Shown here: in pieces, positions 41,047 through 43,869 of the stretch | How positions within the stretch are numbered: position 1 is the first letter of the stretch | How the letters are laid out: each line of letters begins with the position of its first letter | Notes under the pieces: generated by a model | The model's database searches: none | The model's input: the letters and a program-made list of their open reading frames with translations, nothing else | Told to the model about the DNA's origin: nothing | Assembly: GCA_949292905.1 (NCBI GenBank) | Contig: CASFAV010000005.1 | Location: 1-43,869, forward strand | Length of the DNA stretch: 43,869 bases | DNA from: an uncultured Eubacteriales bacterium | GTDB lineage: Bacteria; Bacillota; Clostridia; Christensenellales; DTU072 | Direction of reading: 5' to 3' | Made by a program: the position numbers and the translations under genes

Positions 41047-41520
41047 TTATCTCACGACGTCTGCGGCTCTGGCTCCCGTCGCCTTGACGAGATCTGAGTA
41101 GCTCAATTCTATCTGTATCCCTATCCTTCCGCCGCTGAAAACGACGGAATCGAGCCCCGTTGCGGAAGCGTCTATGACGGTAAGAAAAGGCTTTTTCATC
41201 CCTATCGGGGAGCAACCGCCGTGCACGTAGCCCGTAAGGGGCAGAAGGTCTTTCTGCGGTATCATCGCTACCGATTTTTCTCTTACGGCTAAAGCCGCTT
41301 TTTTAAGGTCGAGCTCGTCCCCTACGGGTATCATGAACACGTAATGCGCCCTGCTCGCTCCCGCGGTGACGAGCGTCTTGAATACCTTATGCGGATCTAT
41401 CCCGACAAGCTCCGCCACCTCGGTTCCCGAAAGCGCCGTCTTGCCGTCGCCGTAACGGTAAACCTTATACGCGATCTTCTTCGCGTCCAGCATTCTCATC
41501 GCGTTAGTTTTATCTTGCAT
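41047..41520 (-). CDS. ybaK: Cys-tRNA(Pro)/Cys-tRNA(Cys) deacylase (YbaK/EbsC)
   Basis: This 157-residue protein belongs to the YbaK/EbsC family of trans-editing enzymes that hydrolyse Cys misattached to tRNA-Pro. Conserved stretches include KVFKTLV (about 45-51, with the catalytic Lys), YVFMIPVGDELDLKKAA (about 60-76), and TGYVHGGCSPIGMKK (about 96-110), which contains the GGxxP loop. Length is normal. It lies 69 bases after the flavoenzyme gene in the same direction, with no terminator between, so it may share its transcript; function does not link them. Confidence 0.93.
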   Translation of the reverse strand: MQDKTNAMRMLDAKKIAYKVYRYGDGKTALSGTEVAELVGIDPHKVFKTLVTAGASRAHYVFMIPVGDELDLKKAALAVREKSVAMIPQKDLLPLTGYVHGGCSPIGMKKPFLTVIDASATGLDSVVFSGGRIGIQIELSYSDLVKATGARAADVVR

Positions 41521-41589
41521 TCGGGCTCCTACAACCTTACTTTAAGCATCCATATAATTGAGTTACTGCCGCTACGGCTTTTATGTGCA

Positions 41590-43638
41590 TCAGATTTTCA
41601 TCGCGACGTCCCAGGCGTCGTGCACGGCGGTCATAACGTTACCCACCTCTCTGCAATCGCCCGCCTGCTTCCCTCTGCCCGCGAGAGGTTTTGCCACATA
41701 CCCCACGCAGGTGATGGCGGTGTCGCATTCGATGAAGACTTCGCCTTCCGGCGTTATAACCGTCACTCCTTTATCCGTTATTTCCTTCACGGTCGTGTTG
41801 AGATAGACGGGAACCTTCTTCAATTTGAAGAAATCGCGAAGATAAGAACTGTTCGCAAGACATACGCCGCGCGCCGCTATTAGATCGTTCTTCATCTCCA
41901 CTATAACGGGTTTTTTACCCGCGTTATAAAGCTCGTACGCAATTTCGGAGCCCGTAAGACTTCCGCCTATCACGACTACCTTTTCGCCCGCGAGAGTCCT
42001 GTCTTTAAGATATTCCACGGCGGGTACGGCTTTTTCTGCGCCCGGCACTTTCAGCGTGCGCGCCACCGCTCCCGTCGCTATGACCACTTCGTCGGCGTCG
42101 AGCGTATTTACGTCTTTTACTTCGGTATTCAGTTTCACTTCCACGCCGAGATCCTCGAGCTGCTTACGGTACCAGGCGATAAGCGCGCGGTCCTTCTCTT
42201 TGAATTCGAACGACGCCGCAGGTATGAATACCCCGCCGAGTTCGCCCGTCTTCTCGTACAACGTGGGTTTGTGCCCGCGTAAAGCCAGGATTCGCGCCGT
42301 TTCCATTCCCGCTATACCGCCCCCTATAACCGCCACTTTCTTCGGGTTCGACGTTTTTTCTATGCGGTATTTGCGCGAATTCATCGACACGGGATTAACC
42401 GCGCAACGGCACATCGCCTGCGTTTCCGTAAGCGACTGCAGATTGGGCGTTCCCTCGTATTTGGAAAGATTGAAACAGCCGTTGTGACAACAGATGCACG
42501 GACGGATATCGTCCGTTCTGTCTTCCATGAGCTTCGTCACCCATTCCGGATCCGCAAGGAACTGGCGCGCCACTCCCATCGCGTCTATCTTGCCCGCGGC
42601 TATCTTCTCCGCGGCATAGTCGGGCTCGTTCCTTCCAGCCACCACCACGGGGATGCTTACCGCCTCTTTGACCGCTTCCGCTTCGCGGTAGTTGCAGTTT
42701 TCGGGCATGTACATCGGCGGATGCGACCAATACCAGGCGTCGTACGTCCCGTTATCGCAGTTAAGCATGTCGTAACCCGCTTCCTCCAGATATTTTGCGG
42801 CTTTCAGACCTTCTTCCAGATCTCTGCCGACTTCGACGTAACCGTCGCCCTCACAGGGCAGCGCTCCCGAACGGAAATCCTTGGTCTTGGATACCACCGA
42901 GTACCTCAACGACACGGGATATTCCTTCCCGCAAGCCGCCTTGATCGCCTTGACGACATCTACCGCGAAGCGGTATCTGTTCTCGAAACTTCCGCCGTAT
43001 TCGTCGGTGCGCTTGTTTACGTAACGCAAAGTAAACTGGTCGAGAAGATATCCTTCGTGTACGGCGTGCACTTCGACGCCGTCCACGCCGGCTTCCTTGC
43101 ATTTTTTCGCCACGCGTGCAAACGCGTCGATGATGTCGTCTATCTCTTTCAGCGTCATTGCGCGGCTCGGCACCTTGTCGGACCAACGGTTGGGCGCCGC
43201 GGAAGGTGCCATCGTCAAGCCCTCCACGTCCACGAAAGGCTTGCAGACCTTGCGTAACAATTTATTGGTATAGATCATTTCCGTCAGTCCGCTCACGGCA
43301 AACGATCTGCCGAAGCCCGCCGTGATCTGCACGAAAAGTTTTGCTCCCGTCTTATGGACTTCGTCCATAAATTCCTTGAGCTTACGGAATTTCGCCTCGC
43401 CCTGGTACAGCCACTTGCCGCCCACGAGATCCTTGACTGGCGCAATACCGGGAAGAATAAGTCCGCAGTTGTTTTTCGCGACTTCCAGAAGAAGCCTCGC
43501 CGCCTCTTTGTCCCAGTGGTTGGGTTCGGCGAAGCCGAAAAGACAGGTACCGCCCATCGAACACATGACGATGCGGTTCTTGATCTCGACGTTACCTATT
43601 TTCCAGGGGGTGAATAAAGCTCCATACTTTTTATCCAT
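41590..43638 (-). CDS. NADH:flavin oxidoreductase of the 2,4-dienoyl/enoate reductase type
   Basis: This 682-residue protein has an N-terminal Old Yellow Enzyme FMN barrel (about 1-370) with HAVHEGYLLDQF and NKRTDEYGGSFENR (catalytic and flavin-contacting region, about 191-223). A [4Fe-4S] site follows (CICC...C with Cys 381, 384, 388, 412), then a C-terminal FAD/NAD(P) domain with VIGGGIAGME (about 437-446) and a second VVIGGSLTGSE motif. This plan is shared by 2,4-dienoyl-CoA reductases, 2-enoate reductases and bile acid/steroid reductases of anaerobes. The substrate is not determined. I start at ATG 43638 with GGAGGTG upstream; a longer frame lacks a site. Promoter at 43672-43700. Confidence 0.92.
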   Translation of the reverse strand: MDKKYGALFTPWKIGNVEIKNRIVMCSMGGTCLFGFAEPNHWDKEAARLLLEVAKNNCGLILPGIAPVKDLVGGKWLYQGEAKFRKLKEFMDEVHKTGAKLFVQITAGFGRSFAVSGLTEMIYTNKLLRKVCKPFVDVEGLTMAPSAAPNRWSDKVPSRAMTLKEIDDIIDAFARVAKKCKEAGVDGVEVHAVHEGYLLDQFTLRYVNKRTDEYGGSFENRYRFAVDVVKAIKAACGKEYPVSLRYSVVSKTKDFRSGALPCEGDGYVEVGRDLEEGLKAAKYLEEAGYDMLNCDNGTYDAWYWSHPPMYMPENCNYREAEAVKEAVSIPVVVAGRNEPDYAAEKIAAGKIDAMGVARQFLADPEWVTKLMEDRTDDIRPCICCHNGCFNLSKYEGTPNLQSLTETQAMCRCAVNPVSMNSRKYRIEKTSNPKKVAVIGGGIAGMETARILALRGHKPTLYEKTGELGGVFIPAASFEFKEKDRALIAWYRKQLEDLGVEVKLNTEVKDVNTLDADEVVIATGAVARTLKVPGAEKAVPAVEYLKDRTLAGEKVVVIGGSLTGSEIAYELYNAGKKPVIVEMKNDLIAARGVCLANSSYLRDFFKLKKVPVYLNTTVKEITDKGVTVITPEGEVFIECDTAITCVGYVAKPLAGRGKQAGDCREVGNVMTAVHDAWDVAMKI

Positions 43639-43671
43639 TAAACGCACCTCCGATTGAACTGTGTTAATAAT

Positions 43672-43700
43672 ATTGTACCGCGCTACGCGCAATTAGTCAA
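43672..43700 (-). promoter_or_regulatory. Promoter of the flavoenzyme gene
   Basis: TTGACT (43695-43700) and TACAAT (43672-43677) are 17 bases apart on the minus strand; about 28 bases of leader. Confidence 0.8.
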
Positions 43701-43817
43701 CGGTGAGCTTTACGGCGCTTACTTTATAGCTGTAGGTTTACAATACATTTGTTACACAGTCGCATATCCGTAACAAGAAGGAGAGAAAGGAAAGGTAGCC
43801 GGAAACCAAACAGAAAA

Positions 43818-43835
43818 CCTCCCCCTAGGGGGAGG
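43818..43835. repeat. 18-bp perfect GC palindrome near the right edge
   Basis: Arms of eight bases (CCTCCCCC and GGGGGAGG) flank TA. It stands between a divergent promoter and the window end; a purine-rich AGGTGGTG close to the end may be the ribosome site of a plus-strand gene beyond the window. Function unknown. Confidence 0.6.
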
Positions 43836-43869
43836 CGCGGAATTGCAAAAAAAGGTGGTGAGTTTTGCT

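Noticed and set aside
1..43869. CRISPR array, IS element, prophage genes or rRNA
   Set aside because: No regularly spaced repeats, transposase motifs, phage structural genes or rRNA stretches were seen.

Overview
The window reads like a chromosomal segment of an anaerobic, low-oxygen-adapted member of the Bacillota (Clostridia-like). The evidence is strong Shine-Dalgarno sites, near-consensus TTGACA/TATAAT promoters, the tmk-holB-ricT(yaaT) gene order known from Bacillus subtilis, split transketolase genes, small 2x[4Fe-4S] ferredoxins, a sodium-pump decarboxylase beta/gamma pair, a DnaD/DnaI-type primosome pair and a BmpA-type nucleoside ABC importer. I cannot name the species from the sequence. 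Most genes lie on the minus strand. Apart from the first ~2.1 kb the DNA is GC-rich with abundant CGCG.

Layout. 1-2160 is an AT-rich accessory stretch with four unrecognised genes, one cut by the window edge. 2173-2248 is tRNA-Val(TAC), followed by three copies of a structured repeat. 2923-4687 is a two-gene transketolase operon. 4806-7429 is a DNA adenine methyltransferase translationally coupled to a GNAT acetyltransferase. 7512-7884 holds two tandem small ferredoxins. 7971-13824 is a long housekeeping operon: greA, lysS, a YaaO-like Orn/Lys/Arg decarboxylase, tmk, holB, ricT. 13995-16064 is an ABC-2 exporter. 16158-19535 is an SbcC/Rad50-like protein with a central zinc hook but apparently decayed ATPase motifs. 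It is divergent from 19769-22157 (DnaD-like protein with four repeats, then a DnaI-like helicase loader). 22273-23020 has a PC4/YdbC-like ssDNA-binding protein and a small membrane protein. 23523-26674 is a biotin-linked group: birA, bioY, oadB-like and oadG-like. 26783-29161 has a GrpB-family protein, two small membrane proteins and NAD(P)H-hydrate dehydratase. 29161-32898 is a 1245-residue anchored protein with two metallophosphoesterase domains. 33212-34868 has mntP and a diacylglycerol-kinase-family gene. 34968-40582 is a nucleoside-type ABC importer (lipoprotein, ATPase, two permeases) behind a structured leader with its own terminator. 41047-43638 is a YbaK-type deacylase and an Old Yellow Enzyme/FAD oxidoreductase.

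How parts fit together. BirA would biotinylate a carrier protein, BioY imports biotin, and the OadB/OadG-like pair is the membrane part of a biotin-dependent decarboxylase whose alpha and carrier subunits are not here. birA appears to be transcribed as a leaderless mRNA from a promoter whose -35 box lies inside a BirA-box-like inverted repeat, suggesting autoregulation. DnaD-like, DnaI-like, HolB, Tmk, RicT and LysRS are replication or gene-expression functions.

Most interesting: (1) the promoter, folded leader, possible small ORF and terminator in front of the nucleoside importer, a candidate uncharacterised cis-regulatory RNA; (2) the triple repeat after tRNA-Val, whose stem pairs fully only as minus-strand RNA; (3) the BirA-box/leaderless birA arrangement; (4) the SbcC-like protein that kept its hook but lost canonical Walker and signature residues. 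No CRISPR array, integrase, transposase or prophage gene was seen.
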